A stretch of DNA of 64,000 bases from Tectiglobus sp965247245 (GTDB lineage: Bacteria > Pseudomonadota > Alphaproteobacteria > Rhizobiales > Hyphomicrobiaceae). The stretch's first letter is position 1. Each line of letters opens with the position of its first letter. The position numbers and the translations under genes were made by a program. The notes below the pieces were generated by a model, which did no database searches, was not told the DNA's origin, and worked only from the letters and a program-made list of their open reading frames with translations. Of the stretch, positions 42,348-51,079 are shown in pieces. Where the stretch lies: NCBI GenBank assembly GCA_965247245.1, contig CBDFGV010000003.1, positions 310,001 through 374,000 of the forward strand. The letters are read 5' to 3'.

Positions 42348-43628
42348 ATGCTCGCGGATAAAGACCGAATTTTCACGAACATATACGGTATTCACGATCC
42401 CAGCCTGAAAGGCGCCATGGCGCGTGGCTCCTGGGACGGCACCAAGCAGATCATTGAGCTTGGGCACGACGAAATCGTCGAGCGAATCAAAGCGTCGGGC
42501 CTGCGCGGTCGTGGCGGTGCCGGATTTCCCACCGGTCTCAAGTGGTCGTTCATGCCGAAGGAAGATGCGCGACCTTCGTATCTCGTCGTCAACGCAGACG
42601 AATCCGAGCCAGGATCCTGCAAGGATCGCGAAATCTGCCGTCATGACCCGCATCACCTCGTCGAAGGATGCCTGATTGCGTCGTTCGCTATGCGGGCCCA
42701 CACCTGCTATGTCTACTTTCGTGGCGAATACATCCGTGAACGCGAAGCATTTCAGCGCGCCGTGGATGAGGCCTATGAAGCCGGCCTGATCGGTAAGAAC
42801 AATAAGCATGGTTGGGACTTCGATCTTTATGTTCACCATGGCGCCGGCGCCTACATCTGCGGTGAAGAAACGGCACTGCTTGAAAGCCTCGAGGGCAAGA
42901 AGGGTCAGCCGCGCATGAAGCCGCCGTTTCCGGCTGGCGCTGGCCTGTATGGTGCCCCGACAACGGTCAACAACGTCGAGTCCATTGCTGTTGCGCCCAC
43001 TATCTTGAGGCGTGGGGCGGAATGGTTCGCCGATTTGGGCAAGCCGAACAACACCGGGACCAAGCTCTTTCAGATCTCGGGTCACGTAGAACAGCCGTGT
43101 GTGGTCGAAGAGGAAATGGGTATCCCGATGCGGGAGCTCATCGAACGTCACGCCGGCGGCGTGCGTGGAGGCTGGGACAACCTGCTGGCAGTCATACCTG
43201 GCGGTTCTTCCGTGCCGTGTGTGCCGGGGACGATTTGTGACGAGCTGACGATGGATTTTGACACGCTGCAGAAGGCCAAGTCCGGCCTCGGTACAGCAGC
43301 GGTCATCGTGATGGATAAGTCGACCGACATTATCGCTGCTATCCGCAGGCTCTCGTACTTCTACAAGCACGAAAGTTGTGGCCAGTGCACGCCCTGCCGC
43401 GAAGGAACGGGCTGGATGTGGCGGATGATGGAACGGCTTGAAACCGGAAAGGCCGACAAGAGAGAGATCGACATGCTGCTCGATGTCACCAAGCAGGTCG
43501 AAGGTCACACCATTTGCGCATTGGGCGACGCTGCTGCCTGGCCGATCCAGGGGCTTGTCAGACACTTCCGACCCACGATCGAGGCGCGCATCGAGGCAGC
43601 CCAGGCCGCCCAAGAAGCCGCTGAATAA
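42348..43628 (+). CDS. nuoF: NADH-quinone oxidoreductase subunit F
   Basis: 426 residues from ATG 42348, where MLADKDRIFTNIYG is the conserved front; an in-frame ATG at 42306 would add 14 residues. It binds NADH (GRGGAGFPTGLKW) and FMN, and carries the N3 cluster in ESCGQCTPCREG. Electrons go from FMN to N3 and on to NuoG. Sequence is complete with all Cys ligands. Confidence 0.95.
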   Translation: MLADKDRIFTNIYGIHDPSLKGAMARGSWDGTKQIIELGHDEIVERIKASGLRGRGGAGFPTGLKWSFMPKEDARPSYLVVNADESEPGSCKDREICRHDPHHLVEGCLIASFAMRAHTCYVYFRGEYIREREAFQRAVDEAYEAGLIGKNNKHGWDFDLYVHHGAGAYICGEETALLESLEGKKGQPRMKPPFPAGAGLYGAPTTVNNVESIAVAPTILRRGAEWFADLGKPNNTGTKLFQISGHVEQPCVVEEEMGIPMRELIERHAGGVRGGWDNLLAVIPGGSSVPCVPGTICDELTMDFDTLQKAKSGLGTAAVIVMDKSTDIIAAIRRLSYFYKHESCGQCTPCREGTGWMWRMMERLETGKADKREIDMLLDVTKQVEGHTICALGDAAAWPIQGLVRHFRPTIEARIEAAQAAQEAAE

Positions 43629-43821
43629 CGACTTGAGAGGTCTTTGTACCCAACAAAACACATCAGATTATCGATCATAACACTGTGATTGCTGCGGATA
43701 ATTCTCCAAAGCACCATTGGTCGCGCTGCCACCTCTTCCACTGCCAACGCGCGTAGCGTATACGGCTATTCATAGTTGTAAGCTTGTCGCAGTACGCTCA
43801 CGCACACACTGGGAATGACAT

Positions 43822-45885
43822 ATGCCGAGAAAGCTCATCATCGATGGTGACGAGATCGAGGTAGAGGACGGAACAAGTCTTCTGCAGGCATGTGAGCTGG
43901 CCGGTCGCGAAATTCCCCGCTTCTGTTATCACGAACGTCTGTCGATCGCCGGCAATTGCCGGATGTGCCTGGTGCAGGTCGACGGGATGCCAAAGCCTGT
44001 CGCTTCCTGCGCAATGAGCGTCAACGATCTCCGTCCGACACGCGATGGCACACCCAATACAGTTGATACCCTGTCACCCCTCGTCAAAAAGGCGCGCGAA
44101 GGTGTCATGGAGTTCCTGCTGATCAACCACCCGCTCGATTGTCCGATTTGCGATCAGGGCGGAGAGTGCGATCTCCAGGACCAGGCGATGGCCTACGGTA
44201 TCGGCGGCACACGCTATGAAGAAAACAAGCGTGCGGTTGACGAGAAGCATCTCGGCCCCCTGATCAAGACCTCGATGACGCGCTGCATTCAATGCACCCG
44301 CTGCGTCCGCTTCATGACTGAAGTCGCTGGCGTCGAAGAGCTGGGCGCGATCGGACGCGGTGAGGATATGGAAATTACGACATATCTCGAGCAGGGGATG
44401 ATGTCGGAACTGTCCGCAAACGTCGTTGACTTGTGTCCAGTTGGCGCCCTCACCCACCGTCCGTGGGCGCACAATGCCCGTCCGTGGGAACTGCGCAAAA
44501 CAGAGTCTGTCGACGTCATGGATGCGCTGGGCTCGGCAATCCGCGTTGATTGCCGTGGACGCGAAGTGATGCGGATCTTGCCACGTCTAAATGAAGACGT
44601 GAACGAGGAGTGGATCTCAGACAAGACGCGACACGTTGCCGATGGACTGCGGACGCAGCGTCTTGATCAACCGTACCTTCGCAAAGATGGCAGCCTGCAA
44701 CCCGTCAGCTGGAATGAGGCGCTCAGTGCAGTCGCTGAGAATCTATCAGCTGTGACACCTGACAAGGTTGGTGCACTAGTTGGTGATCTAGCAGCTGCAG
44801 AAGAGATCTTTGCACTCAGACACTTGATGCACCGGCTCGGCGTGAACAACACGGATTGTCGCCAGCACGGCGAGGCACTGGATCCTGCCCTGGGACGCGG
44901 ATCGTACATCTTCAATGCCGGCATTGCTGCGATCGATGAAGCAGACGCGATCATGCTGATCGGCACCAATCCAAGGACAGAGGCTGCTGTCCTGAACGGG
45001 CGGATCCGAAAGCGCTGGAGTGCCGGCGGCCTTCTCGTTGGGGTTATCGGAGAACAGGAAGACCTGGGCTATCCGTACAATTATCTCGGCGCCGGGGCAG
45101 ATGCGCTCGACCAGTTCATAAACCACGGCCCGATCGATAGAGAGCGACCGCTGTTTATTGTTGGTCCTGGTGCCTATGCGCGCCCGGATGGTGCCGCGAT
45201 ACTGGCCAAGATCGCGGCAGCAGCGAAATCACTCGGTGTAGTGAAAGATGGTTGGAATGGTCTATGCATTCTCCAGACCGCTGCTTCACGCGTAGCGGCT
45301 TTGGACATTGGCTTTGTCCCGACGAATGGCGGCCTCGACACGGCTGCGATGGCTGGCGGTGGCGTTGAAGTCATATACAATCTCGGTGCCGACGAAGTCG
45401 AAATAGCACCAGGGCCTTTCGTGATCTATCAGGGCAGTCATGGTGATCGCGGTGCGCATCGTGCCGATGTAATCTTGCCGGGTGCGGCATACACGGAAAA
45501 GTCCGGCACCTATGTCAACACTGAGGGACGGGCACAGCTTACGAGCAAAGCAGCATTCCCGCCGGGCGACGCGCGCGAAGACTGGGCAATACTTCGTGAG
45601 TTGTCGGCACGCCTTGGCAAGCAGCTACCCTATGACAACCTGCAGCAACTCAGGGCGGAGATGTACAAGGCCGCTCCGCAGTTAGCAAAAATTGGTGCGC
45701 AAGAACCTGGAGCCTTGGATGCGGTTGACGGACTTGCTGGCAGATCCGGATCAATCGGCAGCGAGCCCTTCCAGACGACAGTGCAGGACTTTTATCTGAC
45801 CAATCCAATCGCCCGCTCATCAGCTGTCATGGCTGAGTTGAGTGCGCTCAGGCAGGCCAATCAAACGCCTGTTGCGGCAGAATAG
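43822..45885 (+). CDS. nuoG: NADH-quinone oxidoreductase subunit G
   Basis: A 687-residue 75-kDa-type subunit. The N-terminal [2Fe-2S] ferredoxin domain has CYHERLSIAGNCRMC. A His-ligated [4Fe-4S] site (HPLDCPICDQGGECDLQD) and a second [4Fe-4S] site (TRCIQCTRCVRF) follow, then the molybdopterin-like domain without cofactor. It relays electrons through the peripheral arm. Length is normal. The gap of 193 bases to nuoF holds no gene. Confidence 0.95.
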   Translation: MPRKLIIDGDEIEVEDGTSLLQACELAGREIPRFCYHERLSIAGNCRMCLVQVDGMPKPVASCAMSVNDLRPTRDGTPNTVDTLSPLVKKAREGVMEFLLINHPLDCPICDQGGECDLQDQAMAYGIGGTRYEENKRAVDEKHLGPLIKTSMTRCIQCTRCVRFMTEVAGVEELGAIGRGEDMEITTYLEQGMMSELSANVVDLCPVGALTHRPWAHNARPWELRKTESVDVMDALGSAIRVDCRGREVMRILPRLNEDVNEEWISDKTRHVADGLRTQRLDQPYLRKDGSLQPVSWNEALSAVAENLSAVTPDKVGALVGDLAAAEEIFALRHLMHRLGVNNTDCRQHGEALDPALGRGSYIFNAGIAAIDEADAIMLIGTNPRTEAAVLNGRIRKRWSAGGLLVGVIGEQEDLGYPYNYLGAGADALDQFINHGPIDRERPLFIVGPGAYARPDGAAILAKIAAAAKSLGVVKDGWNGLCILQTAASRVAALDIGFVPTNGGLDTAAMAGGGVEVIYNLGADEVEIAPGPFVIYQGSHGDRGAHRADVILPGAAYTEKSGTYVNTEGRAQLTSKAAFPPGDAREDWAILRELSARLGKQLPYDNLQQLRAEMYKAAPQLAKIGAQEPGALDAVDGLAGRSGSIGSEPFQTTVQDFYLTNPIARSSAVMAELSALRQANQTPVAAE

Positions 45886-45898
45886 AGAGGCGAGCGGC

Positions 45899-46951
45899 AT
45901 GTGGGAACAAGCAGTTGAGATTTGGTGGGCTTACGGTTGGCCCCTGACTTTCATCGTGATCCAAAGCGTGGCGCTGATGGTCGCGTTGTTGTTGATCATC
46001 GCTTATCTCCTGCTGATGGACCGGAAGGTCTGGGCGGCCGTCCAGATGCGCAAGGGACCAAACGTCGTCGGGCCCTTTGGTCTCCTGCAGTCCTTCGCCG
46101 ATCTCTTGAAGTTCGTGCTGAAAGAACCGGTCATTCCGGCTGGAGCTGATAAGCCAGTTTTCCTGTTGGCGCCAATTGCAACCACATTGTTTGCTCTGGC
46201 TGCCTGGGCCGTTATCCCGGTCAATCAAGACAGCTTCGGGACCTGGGTGATCTCCGATCTCAACGTGGGTATTCTCTACGTCCTGGCGATTTCATCTCTC
46301 GGCGTCTATGGCGTCATCATGGGTGGCTGGGCATCGAACTCAAAGTATCCATTCATGGGCGCACTGCGTTCTGCGGCCCAGATGGTCTCCTACGAGGTTT
46401 CGATCGGCCTAGTCATCGTCACGGTGCTGCTCTGCGTCGGTTCTTTGAACATGACGGAGATCGTCAACGCCCAGAAGGGCGAATACGGCATGCTGAATTG
46501 GTTCTGGCTGCCGTTGTTCCCGATGTTCGTGGTCTTCTTTATCTCGGCACTCGCGGAAACCAATCGCCCGCCATTCGACCTACCGGAAGCTGAGTCAGAA
46601 CTCGTGGCAGGGTTCATGGTCGAGTATGCCTCGACGCCCTACCTGCTTTTCATGCTCGGCGAGTACGTTGCCATCACCACGATGTGCGCCTTGACCACCA
46701 TTCTCTTCTTAGGGGGATGGCTGCCACCAGCTGACATTTGGCCGTTAAATGCGGTGCCGGGTGTTATCTGGTTCCTGCTCAAGGTCATCTTTGTTTTCTT
46801 CATGTTTGCCATGGTCAAGGCAATGGTGCCGCGCTACCGCTACGATCAGCTGATGCGGCTTGGTTGGAAGGTCTTCCTACCGCTCTCTCTGATCATGGTT
46901 GTGGTTGTTGCCGGAGTTCTGCAATTCGGCGGTGAGCTGGTCGGGCAATAG
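45899..46951 (+). CDS. nuoH: NADH-quinone oxidoreductase subunit H
   Basis: 350 residues from the ATG at 45899. It has eight helices and forms the membrane end of the quinone channel. Signatures include LLMDRKVWAAVQMRKGPNVVGPFG and ETNRPPFDLPEAESELVAGF (in part). The start follows AGAGAGGCGAGCGGC. The frame stays open upstream into nuoG, but the conserved front begins at MWEQ. Confidence 0.95.
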   Translation: MWEQAVEIWWAYGWPLTFIVIQSVALMVALLLIIAYLLLMDRKVWAAVQMRKGPNVVGPFGLLQSFADLLKFVLKEPVIPAGADKPVFLLAPIATTLFALAAWAVIPVNQDSFGTWVISDLNVGILYVLAISSLGVYGVIMGGWASNSKYPFMGALRSAAQMVSYEVSIGLVIVTVLLCVGSLNMTEIVNAQKGEYGMLNWFWLPLFPMFVVFFISALAETNRPPFDLPEAESELVAGFMVEYASTPYLLFMLGEYVAITTMCALTTILFLGGWLPPADIWPLNAVPGVIWFLLKVIFVFFMFAMVKAMVPRYRYDQLMRLGWKVFLPLSLIMVVVVAGVLQFGGELVGQ

Positions 46952-46986
46952 GAGGCACCGATGTCAATAAGAAAGGGATATCGGCT

Positions 46987-47205
46987 ATGAGCCCGGCAAT
47001 GACAGGTGCCCTGATCGGGTTCGTGATCGGTTTCATGGGCTTTGTTTCGCTGCGTATTGTTGCCAATCGCATCGAGTCGAAAGATGTCACGCCCGAGCCG
47101 AAGAAAACCGCGGCCGTTATCCGAATTGTGGCTTTGGCGGACTGGTTGCTGTTCACCGTACTCGGCTTCCTTCTTGGCCCAATCATGTTCACGACCCAGT
47201 CTTAA
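46987..47205 (+). CDS. Small two-helix membrane protein, unknown
   Basis: A 72-residue protein with a hydrophobic helix at each end (about 6-24 and 48-66) and a charged hinge (RIVANRIESKDVTPEPKKT). It is between nuoH and nuoI, same strand, with gaps of 35 and 9 bases, so it is surely co-transcribed. It matches no core or supernumerary subunit that I know. Confidence 0.6.
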   Translation: MSPAMTGALIGFVIGFMGFVSLRIVANRIESKDVTPEPKKTAAVIRIVALADWLLFTVLGFLLGPIMFTTQS

Positions 47206-47214
47206 GGAGGCGAA

Positions 47215-47703
47215 ATGAGTGTTGCACAGAGCATAAAATCGCTATTCCTGACGGAATTTGTGTCCGCATTCTTTCTGGCCATGAGATACTTCTTCCGGCC
47301 CAAGCACACGCTCAACTACCCGTTCGAAAAAGGCCCGATCAGCCCACGCTTTCGCGGTGAGCACGCGCTGCGCCGTTATCCCAATGGCGAAGAGCGCTGC
47401 ATCGCATGCAAGCTCTGCGAAGCGATTTGTCCGGCCCAGGCGATTACGATCGAAGCTGGCCCGCGCCGCAATGATGGAACGCGCCGGACAACGCGATACG
47501 ATATCGACATGGTCAAGTGCATCTACTGCGGGCTGTGTCAGGAAGCATGCCCCGTTGATGCCATCGTGGAAGGTCCGAATTTCGAATTCGCCACCGAAAC
47601 GCGGGAAGAACTCTACTACAACAAGGAACGACTACTCGCGAACGGCGATCGCTGGGAGCGCGAGATCGCACAAAACATTGGTCTCGACGCAAAATACAGA
47701 TGA
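47215..47703 (+). CDS. nuoI: NADH-quinone oxidoreductase subunit I
   Basis: A 162-residue protein with two [4Fe-4S] clusters (N6a, N6b), held by CIACKLCEAICP and CIYCGLCQEACP. An N-terminal amphipathic helix (FVSAFFLAMRYFF) contacts the membrane. It links the NuoG chain to N2 in NuoB. AAGGAGG lies five bases before the ATG. The C-terminal end overlaps the next frame by 26 bases. Confidence 0.96.
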   Translation: MSVAQSIKSLFLTEFVSAFFLAMRYFFRPKHTLNYPFEKGPISPRFRGEHALRRYPNGEERCIACKLCEAICPAQAITIEAGPRRNDGTRRTTRYDIDMVKCIYCGLCQEACPVDAIVEGPNFEFATETREELYYNKERLLANGDRWEREIAQNIGLDAKYR

Positions 47704-48028
47704 GGACAAGGGCTGGCGCCAACTATTGCAATCGCTAACCGACGACGAGTTGGATCGATACGGCAGCATTGCAGAGGACCAGCGCAACTTGGAATACGAT
47801 CACTGGTGGGCTCAGATCTTGTCAGCGATCAGCGCCATCGTCGTGCTCGGTAGCGCGATATGGAGCATACATGGAGGCGGGAGCGCGTGGACAGCGCTCC
47901 TTTTGGTGCTTGTCGCCACAGTGCTGGGTATCTGGCCGTATCAAAAGGTCAAAATGCGCAGACTCTGGGACAAGCATTGCAAGGCAGTTGCTGAGGAAAA
48001 GGCGCGCCGGTCTGGGAGCGGCGTGTAA
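47678..48028 (+). CDS. Small membrane protein between nuoI and nuoJ
   Basis: About 116 residues, with a likely TTG start at 47678 inside nuoI; other starts are possible. The N-terminal 40 residues are acidic (TDDELDRYGSIAEDQ), then two helices (about 48-65 and 70-90: LLLVLVATVLGIWPY) and a basic tail. No family recognised. The frame shows codon choice like its neighbours and fills the gap between nuoI and nuoJ exactly, which supports reality. Another accessory frame of this locus. Confidence 0.45.
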   Translation: MVSTQNTDEDKGWRQLLQSLTDDELDRYGSIAEDQRNLEYDHWWAQILSAISAIVVLGSAIWSIHGGGSAWTALLLVLVATVLGIWPYQKVKMRRLWDKHCKAVAEEKARRSGSGV

Positions 48029-48043
48029 GGGGCGGACAGGGTA

Positions 48044-48691
48044 ATGGGACTGACAGCTTTTTTCTTCTACCTGTTTTCAGTCGTCGCGATACTCTCGGCC
48101 TCAATGGTCATTGTCGCGCGCAACCCTGTGCACGCCGTGCTGTTCCTCATCCTGACATTCTTCAACGCAGCTGGACTTTTTGTGCTGCTCGGCGCCGAGT
48201 TCCTGGCGATGCTTCTGGTCATCGTTTATGTCGGCGCAGTTGCCGTTCTCTTCCTTTTCGTTGTGATGATGTTGGATGTCGATTTCGCAGAGTTGCGCGC
48301 CGGCTTCATCAAGAACGCGCCACTCGGAGCGCTGATTGGCGGCTTGGTCCTCGCAGAACTTATTCTGGTCGTTGGGCTGCAAAGCTTCGCGCCCAACATA
48401 GCTGGGCAACCGGCTGCTCCGATCGTGACAACGGATCCTAATCTGACCAACACCGAAGCACTCGGTCGGATCCTCTATACGAAGTACATCTTCTATTTCC
48501 AGGGTGCTGGATTGATTCTGCTGGTTGCCATGATTGGCGCCATTGTCCTTACCTTGCGCCATAAGGAAGGCGTCAAGCGCCAATCCATTGCCGAACAAGT
48601 TGCACGCTCGCCAAAGACCGCGATCGAGGTTGTTCCGGTTGCCTCCGGTCAATCCATGATCCCATCGCGCGATGATGGAGACGCGTCATGA
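48044..48691 (+). CDS. nuoJ: NADH-quinone oxidoreductase subunit J
   Basis: A 215-residue membrane subunit with five helices. It has NPVHAVLFLILTFFNAAGLF in part and the helix-3 region VIVYVGAVAVLFLFVVMML, with the pi-bulge important for gating. The C-terminal 40 residues are soluble and variable. It joins the membrane arm next to NuoK and NuoA. Confidence 0.95.
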   Translation: MGLTAFFFYLFSVVAILSASMVIVARNPVHAVLFLILTFFNAAGLFVLLGAEFLAMLLVIVYVGAVAVLFLFVVMMLDVDFAELRAGFIKNAPLGALIGGLVLAELILVVGLQSFAPNIAGQPAAPIVTTDPNLTNTEALGRILYTKYIFYFQGAGLILLVAMIGAIVLTLRHKEGVKRQSIAEQVARSPKTAIEVVPVASGQSMIPSRDDGDAS

Positions 48692-48797
48692 TGGGCTTCA
48701 CTCACATTCATTGCCGGAAGTCTTGGCCAGCAGAGATGTATGCCAATTTCGTCGCGTTCGACGCGGGCGCAGACGCACGAGAAATGAGGTAACCGAC

Positions 48798-49106
48798 ATG
48801 GAAATTGGTATTGGTCACTACCTCACCGTCGCGGCTGTGCTCTTCACGATTGGCATTTTTGGCATCTTCCTCAATCGCAAGAACGTCATTGTGATCTTGA
48901 TGTCGATCGAACTGATGCTGCTTGCTGTCAACCTCAACCTCGTCGCCTTCTCGTCCTTCAACAAGGATCTCGTTGGCCAGGTCTTCGCCATGATGGTCCT
49001 CACGGTTGCTGCTGCCGAAGCCGCTGTCGGTCTCGCCATCGTCGTCGTCTATTTCCGCAACCGGGGCTCGATCGCGGTTGAAGACATCAACATGATGAAG
49101 GGCTAG
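48798..49106 (+). CDS. nuoK: NADH-quinone oxidoreductase subunit K
   Basis: A 102-residue three-helix subunit homologous to MrpC. Conserved Glu residues for proton transfer are in helix 2 (VILMSIELMLLAVNL) and helix 3 (VAAAEAAVGLAIV). I start at ATG 48798, where MEIGIGHYLTVAAVLF is the conserved front. The 106-base interval after nuoJ contains no separate gene. Confidence 0.95.
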   Translation: MEIGIGHYLTVAAVLFTIGIFGIFLNRKNVIVILMSIELMLLAVNLNLVAFSSFNKDLVGQVFAMMVLTVAAAEAAVGLAIVVVYFRNRGSIAVEDINMMKG

Positions 49107-49114
49107 CCGCTGCC

Positions 49115-51079
49115 ATGACGTATCAGGCCATCGTCTTCCTGCCCTTGCTTGGGGCAATCATCGCCGGGTTCTTCGGGCGCTTTATCACCGACCGCGGATC
49201 GGAGATTGTCACGACGGCGCTGCTGTTCTTGTCAGCCATTCTGTCATGGATCGTGTTCTGGCGCGTCGGTTTTGATGCCGAAACGATCAAGGTCCCTATC
49301 GCCCAATGGATCACGTCCGGCGAACTGGAAGTCGCGTGGAGCCTACGGATCGATACCTTAACCGGTGTCATGCTCGTCGTTGTCACCACGGTATCCAGTC
49401 TCGTGCATCTCTATTCCATTGGCTACATGCACGAGGACAATGCACGGTCTCGTTTCTTCGCCTATCTCTCGCTTTTCACATTTGCCATGTTGATGCTGGT
49501 AACTAGCGACAACCTTCTGCAGATGTTCTTTGGCTGGGAAGGCGTTGGTCTGGCCAGCTATCTGCTCATTGGTTTTTGGTTCAAGAAGCCTGAGGCCAAT
49601 TCAGCAGCCATCAAGGCCTTCATCGTCAACCGCGTTGGCGACTTTGGCTTTGCGTTGGGTATCTTCGGCCTCTTTGCTGTCTTCGGGTCAATACAACTTG
49701 ATGCCATCTTTGCGGCAGCCGCCGGCAAGTCCGGTCAGACGATGGAGTTCCTCGGATATCAGGTCGATATCATGACCTGCCTGTGTCTGTTGCTCTTCAT
49801 GGGTGCGATGGGCAAGTCTGCGCAGTTCCTACTGCACACCTGGTTACCTGACGCGATGGAGGGTCCGACACCTGTCTCGGCACTCATTCATGCCGCGACG
49901 ATGGTCACCGCCGGGGTGTTCATGGTGGCACGCCTCTCGCCATTGTTTGAACTTGCGCCGACAGCTCTGCTTGTCGTGACCTTTGTCGGAACGCTCACGG
50001 CTTTCTTCGCAGCCACTGTTGGTCTAGTGCAAAACGACATCAAGCGCGTTGTCGCCTATTCGACTTGCTCGCAGCTGGGCTACATGTTCGCTGCCTGCGG
50101 ACTGGGCGCTTACACTGTTGCCATCTTCCACCTTTTCACACACGCGTTCTTTAAGGCCCTGCTGTTCCTCGGTGCCGGCTCAGTGATCCACGCCATGCAT
50201 CATGAACAGGACATGCGTAACATGGGTGGCCTTGCGCCTAAGATCCGTATCACCTGGGCCATGATGCTAATTGGAACGCTCGCGCTCACGGGCGTTGGTT
50301 ACCCGCACGTGATCGGTTTTGCGGGCTTCCATTCCAAGGATGCGATTGTCGAGGCGGCGTACGCGGCACACACACCTTACAACTACGTCTTCTGGACGTT
50401 GGTCGTCGCAGCCTTCATGACGTCTTTCTACTCTTGGCGCCTGATGTTCATGACGTTCCATGGCAAAACGCGCGCAGAACCAGAGACGTTCAAGCATGCG
50501 CACGAAAGCCCGTATGTCATGCTGGTGCCGCTGTTCGTGCTTGCAGCAGGCGCCGTCGCTGCCGGCTACGTGTTCAAGGATTACTTTATCGGCGACTTCT
50601 ACAAACAGTTCTGGAACAAGTCGATATTCGAGGGCCCCGACAACCACATCCTGCATGAAATGCACGAAGTGGCGAAAAACGTTGGCTGGGTCGGCTGGGC
50701 ACCGTTTGTAGCGATGGCGGCCGGCTTCGCACTGGCGTGGCTCTACTATATCCAAATGCCTTGGTTGCCGGCTGCAACGGCAACGACCTTTAAGCCGATC
50801 TACTTATTCTTCCTGAACAAGTGGTACTTCGACGAACTCTACCAGTTCATTTTCGTCAATCCATGTAAGTGGCTGGGGCGTGTTCTGTGGAAGGGCGGTG
50901 ATGGTGCGATCATCGATGGTATTGGACCCAATGGCATTGCCGCGCGCGTCATGGATGTGACAGGTCGTGTCGTCAAAATGCAGACGGGCTTCGTCTATCA
51001 CTATGCCTTTGTGATGATGATCGGCGTGGCCATCATCATCACCTACTTCATGTACACCAGCGGAGGTTTCGGGCAATGA
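49115..51079 (+). CDS. nuoL: NADH-quinone oxidoreductase subunit L
   Basis: A 654-residue antiporter-like subunit with 16 helices, the most distal pump. It includes MFFGWEGVGLASYLLIGFWF (in part), the lysine helices with FLLHTWLPDAMEGPTPVSALIHAATMV (in part), and the long lateral helix region at the C-terminus. The stop overlaps nuoM by four bases (ATGA). Confidence 0.96.
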   Translation: MTYQAIVFLPLLGAIIAGFFGRFITDRGSEIVTTALLFLSAILSWIVFWRVGFDAETIKVPIAQWITSGELEVAWSLRIDTLTGVMLVVVTTVSSLVHLYSIGYMHEDNARSRFFAYLSLFTFAMLMLVTSDNLLQMFFGWEGVGLASYLLIGFWFKKPEANSAAIKAFIVNRVGDFGFALGIFGLFAVFGSIQLDAIFAAAAGKSGQTMEFLGYQVDIMTCLCLLLFMGAMGKSAQFLLHTWLPDAMEGPTPVSALIHAATMVTAGVFMVARLSPLFELAPTALLVVTFVGTLTAFFAATVGLVQNDIKRVVAYSTCSQLGYMFAACGLGAYTVAIFHLFTHAFFKALLFLGAGSVIHAMHHEQDMRNMGGLAPKIRITWAMMLIGTLALTGVGYPHVIGFAGFHSKDAIVEAAYAAHTPYNYVFWTLVVAAFMTSFYSWRLMFMTFHGKTRAEPETFKHAHESPYVMLVPLFVLAAGAVAAGYVFKDYFIGDFYKQFWNKSIFEGPDNHILHEMHEVAKNVGWVGWAPFVAMAAGFALAWLYYIQMPWLPAATATTFKPIYLFFLNKWYFDELYQFIFVNPCKWLGRVLWKGGDGAIIDGIGPNGIAARVMDVTGRVVKMQTGFVYHYAFVMMIGVAIIITYFMYTSGGFGQ

